Shown here piece after piece: positions 29,658 to 40,409 of a stretch of 64,000 nucleotides of DNA. Source of the stretch: Pseudomonas protegens (GTDB lineage: Bacteria; Pseudomonadota; Gammaproteobacteria; Pseudomonadales; Pseudomonadaceae); contig NZ_CP031396.1 in the NCBI RefSeq assembly GCF_003363755.1, positions 2,046,001-2,110,000 on the forward strand. The letters run 5' to 3'. The stretch's first letter is position 1, and every line of letters starts with the position of its first letter. Both the position numbers and the translations under genes were made by a program. Below the pieces are notes generated by a model. It was not told the DNA's origin, searched no databases, and worked only from the letters and a program-made list of their open reading frames with translations.

Positions 29658-30506
29658 ATGACAACTGCTCTGCAACAACCGTCGCTATCGGGCCAATGCA
29701 TGGCCGAGTTCCTGGGTACTGCGCTATTGATCTTCTTCGGCACCGGCTGTGTCGCCGCCCTCAAGGTCGCGGGCGCCAGCTTCGGTCTGTGGGAAATCAG
29801 CATCATCTGGGGGATCGGCGTGAGCATGGCGATCTACCTGACTGCCGGGGTCTCCGGCGCGCACCTGAATCCGGCCGTGAGTATCGCTCTGTGGCTGTTC
29901 GCCGACTTTGATAAACGCAAACTGCCCTTCTATATCCTGGCCCAGGTCGCCGGCGCCTTCTGCGCGGCGCTGTTGGTTTACACGCTGTACAGCAACCTAT
30001 TCTTCGATTTCGAACAATCCCACCAAATGATCCGTGGCTCCCAGGCCAGCCTGGAACTGGCCTCGGTGTTCTCCACCTTCCCCAACCCGGCACTGTCCAC
30101 TGCCCAGGCGTTCCTGGTGGAAGTGGTGATCACAGCGATTCTCATGGGCGTGATCATGTCCCTGACCGATGACAACAACGGCCTGCCTCGCGGCCCGATG
30201 GCGCCGCTGCTGATCGGCCTGCTGATTGCCGTGATCGGCAGCGCAATGGGTCCCCTGACCGGCTTCGCCATGAACCCGGCACGGGACTTCGGCCCTAAAC
30301 TGATGACGTTCATGACTGGCTGGGGTGAAATCTCCTTCACCGGCGGCCGTGACATTCCGTATTTCCTGGTACCGATCTTTGCCCCGATTCTGGGGGCCTG
30401 CCTCGGTGCTGCGGCCTATCGCGGGCTGATTGCCCGGCATCTGCCCAGCGCTGTTGCTGCCTCCGAGGCCGAACCGGCCATAGAGGGCAAAGTCAAAGTG
30501 TCTTGA
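29658..30506 (+). CDS. glpF: Glycerol uptake facilitator GlpF
   Basis: GlpF is an aquaglyceroporin that lets glycerol cross the inner membrane. The 282-residue protein has six membrane helices, two half-helices with NPA motifs (HLNPAVSIAL and MNPARDFGPK), and an Asp after the second NPA, which marks glycerol rather than water channels. The ATG at 29658 follows CGAGG. It heads the glpF-glpK-glpR-glpD group. Confidence 0.97.
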   Translation: MTTALQQPSLSGQCMAEFLGTALLIFFGTGCVAALKVAGASFGLWEISIIWGIGVSMAIYLTAGVSGAHLNPAVSIALWLFADFDKRKLPFYILAQVAGAFCAALLVYTLYSNLFFDFEQSHQMIRGSQASLELASVFSTFPNPALSTAQAFLVEVVITAILMGVIMSLTDDNNGLPRGPMAPLLIGLLIAVIGSAMGPLTGFAMNPARDFGPKLMTFMTGWGEISFTGGRDIPYFLVPIFAPILGACLGAAAYRGLIARHLPSAVAASEAEPAIEGKVKVS

Positions 30507-30522
30507 TTCTCGCGGCGCGTGA

Positions 30523-32088
<1,566 letters not shown>

Positions 32089-32183
32089 GCCAAGCCGTGG
32101 ATTGGTAACCGCTTGTAACTGGTCGGGAGGGGATTCCTGCGGCATCATGGGCAAATTTTGCACGGCAGCCCAAAGGAAGCACC

Positions 32184-32939
32184 ATGAATCTGCCTCCCCG
32201 TCAGCAACAAATCCTCGATCTGGTCCGCGAACGCGGGTACGTCAGCATCGAGGAATTGGCCCAGCTGTTCGTTGTTACCCCGCAAACCATCCGCCGCGAC
32301 ATCAACCAGCTGGCGGAAGCCAATCTGCTGCGCCGCTATCACGGCGGCGCAGCCTATGATTCCAGCGTCGAAAACACCGCCTACGCCATGCGCGCCGACC
32401 AGATGCGCGACGAAAAGCAACGCATCGGTGAAGCCGTTGCCGCGCAGATCCCCGATCACGCCTCGTTGTTCATCAACATCGGCACCACCACCGAGTCCAT
32501 CGCCCGCGCCCTGCTCAACCACAGCCACCTGAAGATCATCACCAACAACCTGCACGTGGCCTCGATGCTCAGCGCCAAGGACGATTTCGATGTGCTGCTC
32601 ACTGGCGGCAATGTGCGCCGTGACGGCGGCGTGGTCGGCCAGGCCAGCGTCGACTTCATCAATCAGTTCAAAGTGGATTTCGCCCTGGTGGGCATCAGCG
32701 GTATCGACGAAGACGGTAGCCTGCTGGACTTCGACTATCAGGAAGTACGGGTATCCCAGGCGATCATCGCCAACGCCCGACAAGTGATCCTCGCCGCCGA
32801 CTCCAGCAAGTTCGGGCGCAATGCCATGATCCGCCTGGGGCCCATCAGCCTGATCGACTGCCTGGTCACCGACCAGCAACCGGTACCGGCCCTGACCCAA
32901 CTGCTCAACCAGCACAAGATCCGCCTCGAAGTGGTCTGA
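32184..32939 (+). CDS. glpR: Glycerol-3-phosphate regulon repressor GlpR (DeoR family)
   Basis: GlpR represses the glp genes until it binds glycerol-3-phosphate. The 251-residue protein has an N-terminal DeoR winged helix ([29 protein letters not shown]) and a C-terminal sugar-phosphate sensor domain (from about 75, [22 protein letters not shown]). Operator-like dyads lie before glpD downstream. It starts 95 bases after glpK. Confidence 0.95.
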   Translation: MNLPPRQQQILDLVRERGYVSIEELAQLFVVTPQTIRRDINQLAEANLLRRYHGGAAYDSSVENTAYAMRADQMRDEKQRIGEAVAAQIPDHASLFINIGTTTESIARALLNHSHLKIITNNLHVASMLSAKDDFDVLLTGGNVRRDGGVVGQASVDFINQFKVDFALVGISGIDEDGSLLDFDYQEVRVSQAIIANARQVILAADSSKFGRNAMIRLGPISLIDCLVTDQQPVPALTQLLNQHKIRLEVV

Positions 32940-33072
32940 CCCCCTCCTCCCCCTCCCGGATCCGGCTGTGTCCGAACGCCGCCCAGCAAGGGCTGCATCG
33001 TTTTCGGAATCGACACGGCCGATCACTCGCACACAGTCAAAGCCCGCGGCAGCGACTACAGTTACCCCTCGT

Positions 33073-33190
33073 TAATGTTCGTAAACTTTCCTTTCAGGGC
33101 ATTTCGATCAGTTTTTTCAATCGAAACTTGCTGGATACGCCCTTCTTTATGCGCTAGTATTTTCGAAAATGAACATTAATGTTCGAATTC
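33073..33190 (+). promoter_or_regulatory. GlpR operator region before glpD
   Basis: A perfect 14-base palindrome GAACATTAATGTTC at 33171-33184 is embedded in TTCG/CGAA-flanked sequence. A second AATGTTCG half-site lies at 33074-33081. Both resemble the known GlpR element built from ATGTTCG. The palindrome ends 35 bases before the glpD ATG. Confidence 0.6.
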
Positions 33191-33218
33191 AAATATCAAA
33201 GCAACACGAGGCCTGTCG

Positions 33219-34757
33219 ATGCCCACTTCTACCTTGCCCGCGCGCCCTCTCTCCGAGGTTTACGATATCGCCGTCATCGGCGGTGGGATCAATGGTGTTG
33301 GAATTGCCGCGGATGCGGCAGGTCGCGGCTTGTCCGTGTTCCTTTGCGAAAAAGACGATCTGGCCAGCCACACCTCGTCGGCCAGCAGCAAGCTGATCCA
33401 CGGCGGCCTGCGCTACCTCGAACATTACGAGTTCCGCCTGGTGCGCGAAGCCCTGGCCGAACGTGAAGTGCTGCTGGCCAAGGCCCCGCACATCGTCAAG
33501 CCCATGCGCTTTGTCCTGCCGCACCGGCCGCACCTGCGCCCGGCCTGGATGATTCGTGCCGGCCTGTTCCTGTATGACCACCTGGGCAAGCGCGAAAAAC
33601 TCGCCGGCTCGCGCAGCCTGAAGTTCGGCGCCGACAGCGCCCTGAAGGCCGAGATCACCAAAGGCTTCGAATACTCCGATTGCTGGGTCGACGATGCCCG
33701 CCTGGTGGTGCTCAATGCCATGGCCGCTCGGGAGCACGGCGCCCACGTGCATACCCAGACCCGTTGCGTCAGCGCCCGGCGCAGCAAGGGCCTGTGGCAG
33801 CTGGAACTGGAGCGTGCCGACGGCAGCCTGTTCTCCATCAGCGCCAAAGCCCTGGTGAACGCAGCCGGCCCCTGGGTCGCCAAGTTCATCAAGGATGACC
33901 TGAAACTGGAGTCGCCTTACGGCATCCGCCTGATCCAGGGCAGCCACCTGATCGTGCCCAAGCTGTACGAAGGCGAGCACGCACACATTCTGCAGAACGA
34001 AGACCAGCGCATCGTCTTCACCATTCCCTACCTCGATCAGTTCACCCTGATCGGCACCACCGACCGTGAATACACCGGTGATCCGGCCAAGGTAGCGATT
34101 ACCGAAGCGGAAACCGATTACCTGCTGCAAGTGGTCAATGCGCACTTCAAGAAGCAACTGAGCCGCAGCGACATCCAGCACAGCTACTCCGGGGTTCGCC
34201 CACTGTGCAACGACGAATCCGACAACCCTTCGGCGGTGACTCGCGACTACACCCTGGCCCTTTCCGGCACTGGCGAGGAAGCTCCGCTGCTCTCGGTGTT
34301 CGGCGGCAAGCTGACCACCTATCGCAAGCTGGCGGAATCGGCCATGGCGCAACTGGCGCCTTACTTCAAGCAGGCCAAGCCCAGCTGGACTGCCACAGCC
34401 ACCCTGCCCGGCGGCGAGAACATGAGCACGCCACAGGCCCTGGCAGAAGCCATCCGCAAGAAATTCGACTGGGTGCCCAGCCAGATCGCCCAGCGCTGGG
34501 CCAGCACCTATGGCAGCCGCACCTGGCGCCTGCTGGAGGGCGTACACAGCCTCAGCGACCTGGGCGAGCACCTGGGTGGCGGCCTCTATACGCGTGAAGT
34601 GGATTATCTGTGCGCGGAAGAATGGGCGCTGAAAGCCCAGGACATCCTCTGGCGCCGGAGCAAACTCGGCCTGTTCACCACCGTGGCGCAACAGCAGCAA
34701 CTGGAAGACTACTTGCAGAAGGTCGAGCACAACCGCGGCAAGATCAAGGCCGCCTGA
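33219..34757 (+). CDS. glpD: Aerobic glycerol-3-phosphate dehydrogenase
   Basis: GlpD oxidises glycerol 3-phosphate to dihydroxyacetone phosphate at the inner membrane and feeds electrons to ubiquinone. The 512-residue flavoprotein has the N-terminal FAD motif GGGINGVGIA (about 21-30), SSKLIHGGLRYLE and TTYRKLAESAM. A C-terminal helical cap completes it. It is full length and closed by a terminator. Confidence 0.98.
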   Translation: MPTSTLPARPLSEVYDIAVIGGGINGVGIAADAAGRGLSVFLCEKDDLASHTSSASSKLIHGGLRYLEHYEFRLVREALAEREVLLAKAPHIVKPMRFVLPHRPHLRPAWMIRAGLFLYDHLGKREKLAGSRSLKFGADSALKAEITKGFEYSDCWVDDARLVVLNAMAAREHGAHVHTQTRCVSARRSKGLWQLELERADGSLFSISAKALVNAAGPWVAKFIKDDLKLESPYGIRLIQGSHLIVPKLYEGEHAHILQNEDQRIVFTIPYLDQFTLIGTTDREYTGDPAKVAITEAETDYLLQVVNAHFKKQLSRSDIQHSYSGVRPLCNDESDNPSAVTRDYTLALSGTGEEAPLLSVFGGKLTTYRKLAESAMAQLAPYFKQAKPSWTATATLPGGENMSTPQALAEAIRKKFDWVPSQIAQRWASTYGSRTWRLLEGVHSLSDLGEHLGGGLYTREVDYLCAEEWALKAQDILWRRSKLGLFTTVAQQQQLEDYLQKVEHNRGKIKAA

Positions 34758-34773
34758 GCAGCCCAGATAGACA

Positions 34774-34807
34774 AAGCCCCTGCTGCCTAAGGTTCAGGGG
34801 CTTTTTT
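34774..34807 (+). terminator. Terminator of glpD
   Basis: An 8-base-pair stem (AGCCCCTG / CAGGGGCT) with a 12-base loop is followed by six T, about 20 bases after glpD. Confidence 0.85.
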
Positions 34808-34866
34808 GTGGGCGACGCATTGAACGTTTCGCCAGCACGCCGGCTCCTAAGAGTGCCGGATGCGCA

Positions 34867-34911
34867 TTCGGTTTTCCGAACGCAGCACCGAAAATGATTC
34901 GGATAACCGGA
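34867..34911 (+). promoter_or_regulatory. Two AauR upstream activator sites
   Basis: The sequence TTCGGTTTTCCGAA (34867-34880) matches the AauR site TTCGG-N4-CCGAA exactly. TTCGGATAACCGGA (34898-34911) matches all but one base. They lie 78-122 bases upstream of the sigma-54 promoter, the normal place for enhancer sites. Confidence 0.85.
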
Positions 34912-34987
34912 TAATCCGCAGCTAAAACCTTCGCAACAAATATTTAATAGCCTTTAAAATCAATACGTTATCCATGAACAATGGGTC

Positions 34988-35003
34988 TGGCACGACTCAT
35001 GCT
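34988..35003 (+). promoter_or_regulatory. Sigma-54 promoter of aatJ
   Basis: TGGCACGACTCATGCT has the GG (-24) and GC (-12) elements exactly 10 bases apart and fits the consensus TGGCACG-N4-TTGCW. Transcription would begin near 35014, leaving a leader of about 107 bases before aatJ. Confidence 0.88.
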
Positions 35004-35120
35004 CTACACTGTGCGACGAATGCCTGTCGTGCCAACACAACAGGAGCCGTCAAGGCATTCGCTGTATAAAAGAGCCGTCGAACTGGCTTCATAAAAAAAA
35101 CAAATGTCGAGGAAATATTG

Positions 35121-36035
35121 ATGCGCATCGTTCCCCATCTGTTGGGCGCAGCTATCGCTGCCGCTCTGATTAGCACTCCAGTTTTCGCAGCCGAACTCAC
35201 CGGCACACTGAAGAAAATCAAAGAATCCGGCACCATCACCCTCGGACATCGCGACGCTTCCATTCCGTTTTCCTACATTGCTGACGCTTCCGGCGTGCCA
35301 GTGGGCTACTCCCACGACATCCAGCTGAAAATCGTCGAAGCGATCAAGAAAGACCTCGACATGCCTGACCTCAAGGTCAAGTACAACCTGGTGACCTCCC
35401 AGACCCGTATCCCACTGGTGCAGAACGGCACCGTCGACGTCGAGTGTGGTTCCACCACCAACAACGTGGAACGTCAGCAACAGGTCGACTTCTCCGTCGG
35501 CATCTTCGAAATCGGTACCCGTCTGCTGTCCAAAAAGGACTCGACCTACAAAGATTTCGCTGACCTCAAAGGCAAGAACGTGGTGACCACCGCTGGCACC
35601 ACTTCCGAGCGCATCCTCAAGGCGATGAACGCCGACAAGCAGATGGGCATGAACGTGATCTCCGCCAAGGACCACGGTGAGTCGTTCCAGATGCTGGAAT
35701 CGGGCCGCGCCGTGGCCTTCATGATGGACGACGCACTGTTGGCCGGTGAAATGGCCAAGGCCAAGAAGCCTGCCGACTGGGCCGTGACCGGTACTCCTCA
35801 GTCCTACGAAATCTACGGCTGCATGGTGCGCAAGGGCGATGCCCCGTTCAAGAAAGCCGTGGATGACGCCATCGTCGCCACCTACAAGTCGGGCGAAATC
35901 AACAAGATCTACGACAAATGGTTCCAATCGCCGATTCCGCCAAAAGGCCTGAACCTGATGTTCCCGATGAGCGACGAGCTCAAGGCCCTGATCGCCAACC
36001 CGACCGACAAAGCGGCTGACGACAAGAAGTCCTGA
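35121..36035 (+). CDS. aatJ: Glutamate/aspartate ABC transporter substrate-binding protein AatJ
   Basis: AatJ binds glutamate and aspartate in the periplasm for the AatQMP importer. The 304-residue protein has a signal peptide (about 1-24, cut after VFA) and a family 3 solute-binding fold, with GHRDASIPFSY and the STTNNVERQQQVDFS ligand loop. The start is the ATG at 35121, with GAGGAA upstream; a TTG one codon earlier is less likely. A hairpin after the gene fits higher expression than the membrane subunits. Confidence 0.95.
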   Translation: MRIVPHLLGAAIAAALISTPVFAAELTGTLKKIKESGTITLGHRDASIPFSYIADASGVPVGYSHDIQLKIVEAIKKDLDMPDLKVKYNLVTSQTRIPLVQNGTVDVECGSTTNNVERQQQVDFSVGIFEIGTRLLSKKDSTYKDFADLKGKNVVTTAGTTSERILKAMNADKQMGMNVISAKDHGESFQMLESGRAVAFMMDDALLAGEMAKAKKPADWAVTGTPQSYEIYGCMVRKGDAPFKKAVDDAIVATYKSGEINKIYDKWFQSPIPPKGLNLMFPMSDELKALIANPTDKAADDKKS

Positions 36036-36057
36036 TTCCTGACTAACCTTATCTCCT

Positions 36058-36076
36058 GAAGGGGCGCCGCCCCTTC
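36058..36076 (+). terminator. Hairpin between aatJ and aatQ (attenuator or mRNA stabiliser)
   Basis: An 8-base-pair stem (GAAGGGGC / GCCCCTTC) with a 3-base loop and no T-run lies in the 190-base gap. It probably stops or protects part of the transcript so that the binding protein is made in excess. Confidence 0.5.
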
Positions 36077-36226
36077 GGGAGTCTGTCACTACCTGCTGGC
36101 ATTTTTTGGAAACACTCGAACCGGTGGTTGTCGAGCCGCTCGTGTGTGCCTGGTCGTCATGATCAGGCGGGAACGGACGTCCCCAGGCGGGTGCTTGTAC
36201 ATCGAACGATCTGAGGGGTAACCCTA

Positions 36227-36973
36227 ATGAATTACAACTGGGACTGGGGCGTATTCTTCAAGTCCACCGGTGTGGGCAGCGAGACCTATCTCGACTGGTT
36301 CATCAGCGGTTTGGGCTGGACCATCGCCATCGCTGTGGTGGCCTGGATCATCGCGCTGCTGCTGGGGTCGATCCTGGGCGTCATGCGCACCATACCGAAC
36401 CGTCTGGTGTCGGGCATTGCCACGGTCTACGTGGAGATTTTCCGTAACGTGCCGCTGCTGGTGCAGCTGTTCATCTGGTACTTCCTGGTGCCGGATCTGC
36501 TGCCGGCCAACCTCCAGGAGTGGTACAAGCAGGACCTCAACCCGACCACCTCGGCCTACCTGAGCGTTGTCGTGTGCCTGGGCCTGTTCACCGCCGCACG
36601 GGTTTGCGAGCAGGTGCGTACCGGCATCCAGGCGCTGCCACGTGGCCAGGAATCCGCCGCTCGCGCCATGGGCTTCTCGCTGCCGCAGATCTACTGGAAC
36701 GTGCTGCTGCCCCAGGCCTACCGGATCATCATTCCGCCGCTCACCTCGGAATTCCTCAACGTCTTCAAGAACTCCTCCGTGGCGTCGCTGATCGGCTTGA
36801 TGGAACTGCTGGCCCAGACCAAGCAGACCGCCGAGTTCTCGGCCAACCTGTTCGAAGCCTTCACCCTGGCTACCCTGATCTACTTCACCTTGAACATGAG
36901 CCTGATGCTGCTGATGCGCCTGGTCGAGAAAAAAGTATCGGTCCCCGGCCTGATCTCCGTGGGAGGTAAATAA
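36227..36973 (+). CDS. aatQ: Glutamate/aspartate ABC transporter permease AatQ
   Basis: AatQ is one of two inner-membrane permeases of the acidic amino acid importer (GltJ type). The 248-residue protein has about five membrane helices and the EAA loop ESAARAMGFSLPQIYWNVLLPQA (shortened here to its role as ATPase contact). GAGGGG lies upstream of the ATG. Its last base is the first base of the aatM start. Confidence 0.93.
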   Translation: MNYNWDWGVFFKSTGVGSETYLDWFISGLGWTIAIAVVAWIIALLLGSILGVMRTIPNRLVSGIATVYVEIFRNVPLLVQLFIWYFLVPDLLPANLQEWYKQDLNPTTSAYLSVVVCLGLFTAARVCEQVRTGIQALPRGQESAARAMGFSLPQIYWNVLLPQAYRIIIPPLTSEFLNVFKNSSVASLIGLMELLAQTKQTAEFSANLFEAFTLATLIYFTLNMSLMLLMRLVEKKVSVPGLISVGGK

Positions 36974-37644
36974 TGGAATTCGACTTCTCGGGCATCATCC
37001 CGGCCATTCCCGGCCTGTGGAACGGCATGCTGATGACCCTCAAGCTGATGGTCATGGGCGTGGTGGGCGGGATCATCCTCGGCACCTTGCTGGCACTGAT
37101 GCGCTTGTCCCACAACAAGCTGCTGTCGAACCTGGCCGGTGCCTACGTCAACTACTTCCGCTCGATTCCGCTGCTGCTGGTGATCACCTGGTTCTACCTG
37201 GCGGTGCCGTTCGTGCTGCGCTGGATCACCGGCGAAGACACCCCGATCGGTGCGTTCACCTCCTGCATCGTGGCCTTCATGATGTTCGAAGCGGCGTACT
37301 TCTGCGAAATCGTCCGTGCCGGCGTGCAGTCCATTCCCAAGGGCCAGATGGGCGCTGCCCAGGCACTGGGCATGAGCTACGGCCAGACCATGCGCCTGAT
37401 CATCCTGCCTCAGGCATTCCGCAAGATGACTCCGCTGCTGCTGCAGCAGAGCATCATCCTGTTCCAGGACACCTCCCTGGTGTACACCGTGGGCCTGGTG
37501 GACTTCCTCAACGCCTCGCGTTCCAGCGGCGACATCATCGGCCGCTCCAATGAATTCCTGATCGTTGCCGGTCTGGTGTATTTCACAATCAGCTTTGCCG
37601 CCTCGCTGCTGGTCAAGCGTCTGCAAAAAAGGTTCGCCGTATGA
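36973..37644 (+). CDS. aatM: Glutamate/aspartate ABC transporter permease AatM
   Basis: AatM is the second permease (GltK type) and pairs with AatQ. The 223-residue product has about five hydrophobic helices and the EAA-type loop around [20 protein letters not shown]. It overlaps aatQ by one base and aatP by four, so the three genes are tightly coupled. Confidence 0.93.
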   Translation: MEFDFSGIIPAIPGLWNGMLMTLKLMVMGVVGGIILGTLLALMRLSHNKLLSNLAGAYVNYFRSIPLLLVITWFYLAVPFVLRWITGEDTPIGAFTSCIVAFMMFEAAYFCEIVRAGVQSIPKGQMGAAQALGMSYGQTMRLIILPQAFRKMTPLLLQQSIILFQDTSLVYTVGLVDFLNASRSSGDIIGRSNEFLIVAGLVYFTISFAASLLVKRLQKRFAV

Positions 37645-38375
37645 TCTCTATCAAGAACATCAACAAGTGGTATGGGGACTTCCAGGTGCTGACTGATTGC
37701 AGCACCGAGGTCAAGAAAGGCGAAGTGGTGGTGGTCTGCGGGCCGTCCGGCTCGGGCAAATCCACCCTGATCAAATGCGTCAACGCCCTGGAACCCTTCC
37801 AGAAGGGCGACATCGTGGTCGATGGCACCTCCATCGCCGACCCGAAGACCAACCTGCCGAAACTGCGTTCTCGGGTGGGCATGGTGTTCCAGCATTTCGA
37901 GCTGTTCCCGCACCTGACCATCACCGAGAACCTGACCATCGCGCAGATCAAGGTCCTGGGCCGCAGCAAGGAAGAGGCCACCAAGAAAGGCCTGCAACTG
38001 CTGGATCGCGTCGGCCTCTCCGCCCATGCCCACAAACACCCGGGCCAGTTGTCCGGGGGCCAGCAACAGCGTGTGGCCATCGCCCGCGCCCTGGCCATGG
38101 ACCCGATCGTCATGCTGTTTGACGAACCTACGTCGGCCCTGGACCCGGAAATGGTCAACGAGGTGCTGGACGTGATGGTGCAACTGGCCCAGGAAGGCAT
38201 GACCATGATGTGCGTGACCCACGAAATGGGCTTTGCCCGCAAAGTGGCGAACCGGGTGATCTTCATGGACAAGGGCCAGATCATCGAAGACTGCCAGAAA
38301 GAGGAATTCTTCGGTGACATCAGCGCCCGCTCCGAACGTGCCCAGCACTTCCTCGAGAAGATCCTGCAGCACTAA
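37641..38375 (+). CDS. aatP: Glutamate/aspartate ABC transporter ATPase AatP
   Basis: AatP drives uptake of acidic amino acids. The 244-residue ATPase has Walker [10 protein letters not shown] (about 36-44), the Q-loop in VFQHFELFP, signature LSGGQQQRV, Walker [13 protein letters not shown] and the H-loop VTHEMGF. It is the last transport gene; a paired repeat separates it from the sensor kinase that controls the operon. Confidence 0.96.
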   Translation: MISIKNINKWYGDFQVLTDCSTEVKKGEVVVVCGPSGSGKSTLIKCVNALEPFQKGDIVVDGTSIADPKTNLPKLRSRVGMVFQHFELFPHLTITENLTIAQIKVLGRSKEEATKKGLQLLDRVGLSAHAHKHPGQLSGGQQQRVAIARALAMDPIVMLFDEPTSALDPEMVNEVLDVMVQLAQEGMTMMCVTHEMGFARKVANRVIFMDKGQIIEDCQKEEFFGDISARSERAQHFLEKILQH

Positions 38376-38386
38376 ACCTGTGCTTC

Positions 38387-38472
38387 TGTAGGAGCCGGCT
38401 GGCCGGCGAAGGGGACGCACCGGGCTCCCCTATCGCCAGGTTCGCCCGTTTTGCCGGCCGGCCGGCTCCTAT
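38387..38472. repeat. Inverted REP pair (REPIN)
   Basis: The sequence GTAGGAGCCGGCTGGCCGGC begins at about 38388, and its inverted partner ends TGCCGGCCGGCCGGCTCCTA at about 38471, with about 40 bases between them. Paired inverted GTAGGAGCCGGC repeats are typical mobile intergenic elements of fluorescent pseudomonads. Confidence 0.8.
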
Positions 38473-38507
38473 GGACACCGCACAGTGGTTGACCCAAGGC
38501 ATCTGTG

Positions 38508-40409
38508 ATGAAATGCGACCCCACTCTCTATCGCGCCGCGCCGCCATCACTCGCCGTGAAACCCCGCCTGATCCGTCACCTGTTCCTGCCGCCCCTGGTC
38601 ATCCTGCTGATGATCGGCCTGGGCTACGTCGGCTTCTGGATCAGCGAACACAATGGCATTCGCAGCCTCAGTGAAAATGGCGAACGCCAGCTGGAACTGC
38701 ACGCCCGCGCCGTAGAAAGCGAGATCAGCAAATACACCTATCTGCCCAGCCTCCTGGAACTGGAGTCCAGTGTCTCCAGGCTGCTGGCCGATCCCTCGCC
38801 GGAGCACCGGCAAACCGTCAACCAATACCTCGAAGGCCTGAATCGGCGCAGCCGCAGCCGGGCCATCTATGTCATGGACACCACCGGCCGGGTGCTGGCC
38901 ACCAGCAACTGGCGCGATGTCGACAGCTACCTGGGTGAAGACCTGTCCTTCCGCGCCTACTACCAGAACGCCGTACGTGGCCAGCCCGGACGTTTCTACG
39001 GCATCGGCAGCACCAGCGGCGAGCCCGGCTACTACCTGGCCCACGGCCTGGAAGAACACGGCAAGATCATTGGCGTGGCGGTAGTCAAAGTGCGCCTGGA
39101 GGCCCTGGAGGAACGGTGGCAAAGGGCCCGCCTGGAAGCCTTCGTCAGTGACGAGAACGGCATCATCATTCTCTCCAGCGACCCGGCGCGCCGGCTCAAG
39201 TCGGTCCGCCCGCTCAGCGACGACACCAAGGAACGCCTGGCCCGCAGCCTGCAGTACTACTGGTTCCCCCTCAACGAACTGGAACCCCTGGCCCGGGAAC
39301 GCCTGGCCGAAGGCGTGGAGAAGCTGACCTTTCCCGCCAATACCGAACTGGTATCCGACGACAAGGCCATCAGCTACCTGTCCCAGACCCGGCCACTGAG
39401 CGACACCCCGTGGAACTTCACCCTGCTCACCCCGTTGCAGGACCTGCGCCGGGAAGCCATCAACCAGGGCATCCTGGTGGCCGTGGCCTTTGCCCTGGTG
39501 GCCTTCCTGCTGATCGCCTGGAATGAACGGCGCAAGGTCATCGCCACCCGCCTGGCCGCCCGAGAAGCCCTGCAGGAAGCCAACAGCCAGCTGGAGCGGC
39601 GGATCACCGAACGCACCGCCGACCTGCGGGCCAGCAACGAGCGCCTCAAAGGGCAGATCCGCGAACGCCGCCAGGCCGAAGAGACCCTGCGCCGGGCCCA
39701 GGACGAACTGGTCCAGGCCGGCAAGCTGGCGGCCATCGGCCAGATGTCCACCAGCATCGCCCACGAGCTGAACCAGCCGCTGGCGGCGTTGCGCACCTTG
39801 TCCGGCAACACCGTGCGTTTTCTTGAGCGCGGCGCCCTGGACACCGCCAGCGCCAACCTCAAGACCATCAATGAACTGATCGACCGCATGGGCCGCATCA
39901 CCGCCAGCCTGCGCTCCTTCGCCCGCCGCGGCGACGACCAAGGCCAGGCCAGCCTGGACAAGGCAGTGGACGCCGCCCTGCAGATTCTCAACGCGCGCAT
40001 CGAACCCCTGCCCCTGCAACTGCACCGCGACTTCAGCGAACAGACCCTGCAGATCGACCAGACCCGCCTGGAGCAGATCCTGGTCAACCTGATCGGCAAT
40101 GCCCTGGACGCCATGCAGGCGCAGCCGGCGCCGGAACTGTGGCTGGAAGGCGAACCCGGCGACGGCAAGTATCGCCTGCGGGTCCGCGACAACGGCCATG
40201 GCATCGATCTTGAGGCGCGCAAGCACCTGTTCGAACCCTTCTTCACCACCAAACCCGGCGAACAGGGCCTGGGGCTGGGCCTGACCCTGTCCGCCAGCCT
40301 CGCCGCCGCCACCGGCGGCAGCCTGGGTGTGGAACATCCGGCAAGCGGCGGCACCGCCTTTGTCCTCAGCTTGCCCCTGGCAAGCCCCAATCAAGCCGAG
40401 CCGATATGA
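38508..40409 (+). CDS. aauS: Sensor histidine kinase AauS (DctB type)
   Basis: AauS senses acidic amino acids and controls AauR. The protein of about 633 residues has an N-terminal membrane helix (about 22-45), a periplasmic double-Cache-type domain to about 315 and a second helix (GILVAVAFALVAFLLIAW). A coiled linker leads into the kinase core: H-box AHELNQPLAALRT, N-box LIGNALDA, and G boxes NGHGID and GLGLGLTLS. An ATG at 38508 follows a GTG one codon earlier; either could serve. It overlaps aauR by four bases. Confidence 0.9.
   Translation: MKCDPTLYRAAPPSLAVKPRLIRHLFLPPLVILLMIGLGYVGFWISEHNGIRSLSENGERQLELHARAVESEISKYTYLPSLLELESSVSRLLADPSPEHRQTVNQYLEGLNRRSRSRAIYVMDTTGRVLATSNWRDVDSYLGEDLSFRAYYQNAVRGQPGRFYGIGSTSGEPGYYLAHGLEEHGKIIGVAVVKVRLEALEERWQRARLEAFVSDENGIIILSSDPARRLKSVRPLSDDTKERLARSLQYYWFPLNELEPLARERLAEGVEKLTFPANTELVSDDKAISYLSQTRPLSDTPWNFTLLTPLQDLRREAINQGILVAVAFALVAFLLIAWNERRKVIATRLAAREALQEANSQLERRITERTADLRASNERLKGQIRERRQAEETLRRAQDELVQAGKLAAIGQMSTSIAHELNQPLAALRTLSGNTVRFLERGALDTASANLKTINELIDRMGRITASLRSFARRGDDQGQASLDKAVDAALQILNARIEPLPLQLHRDFSEQTLQIDQTRLEQILVNLIGNALDAMQAQPAPELWLEGEPGDGKYRLRVRDNGHGIDLEARKHLFEPFFTTKPGEQGLGLGLTLSASLAAATGGSLGVEHPASGGTAFVLSLPLASPNQAEPI

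Noticed and set aside
38547..40394. A 615-codon open frame opposite aauS
   Set aside because: aauS has all histidine kinase boxes. The antisense frame is Gly/Ala/Gln-rich with no pattern.
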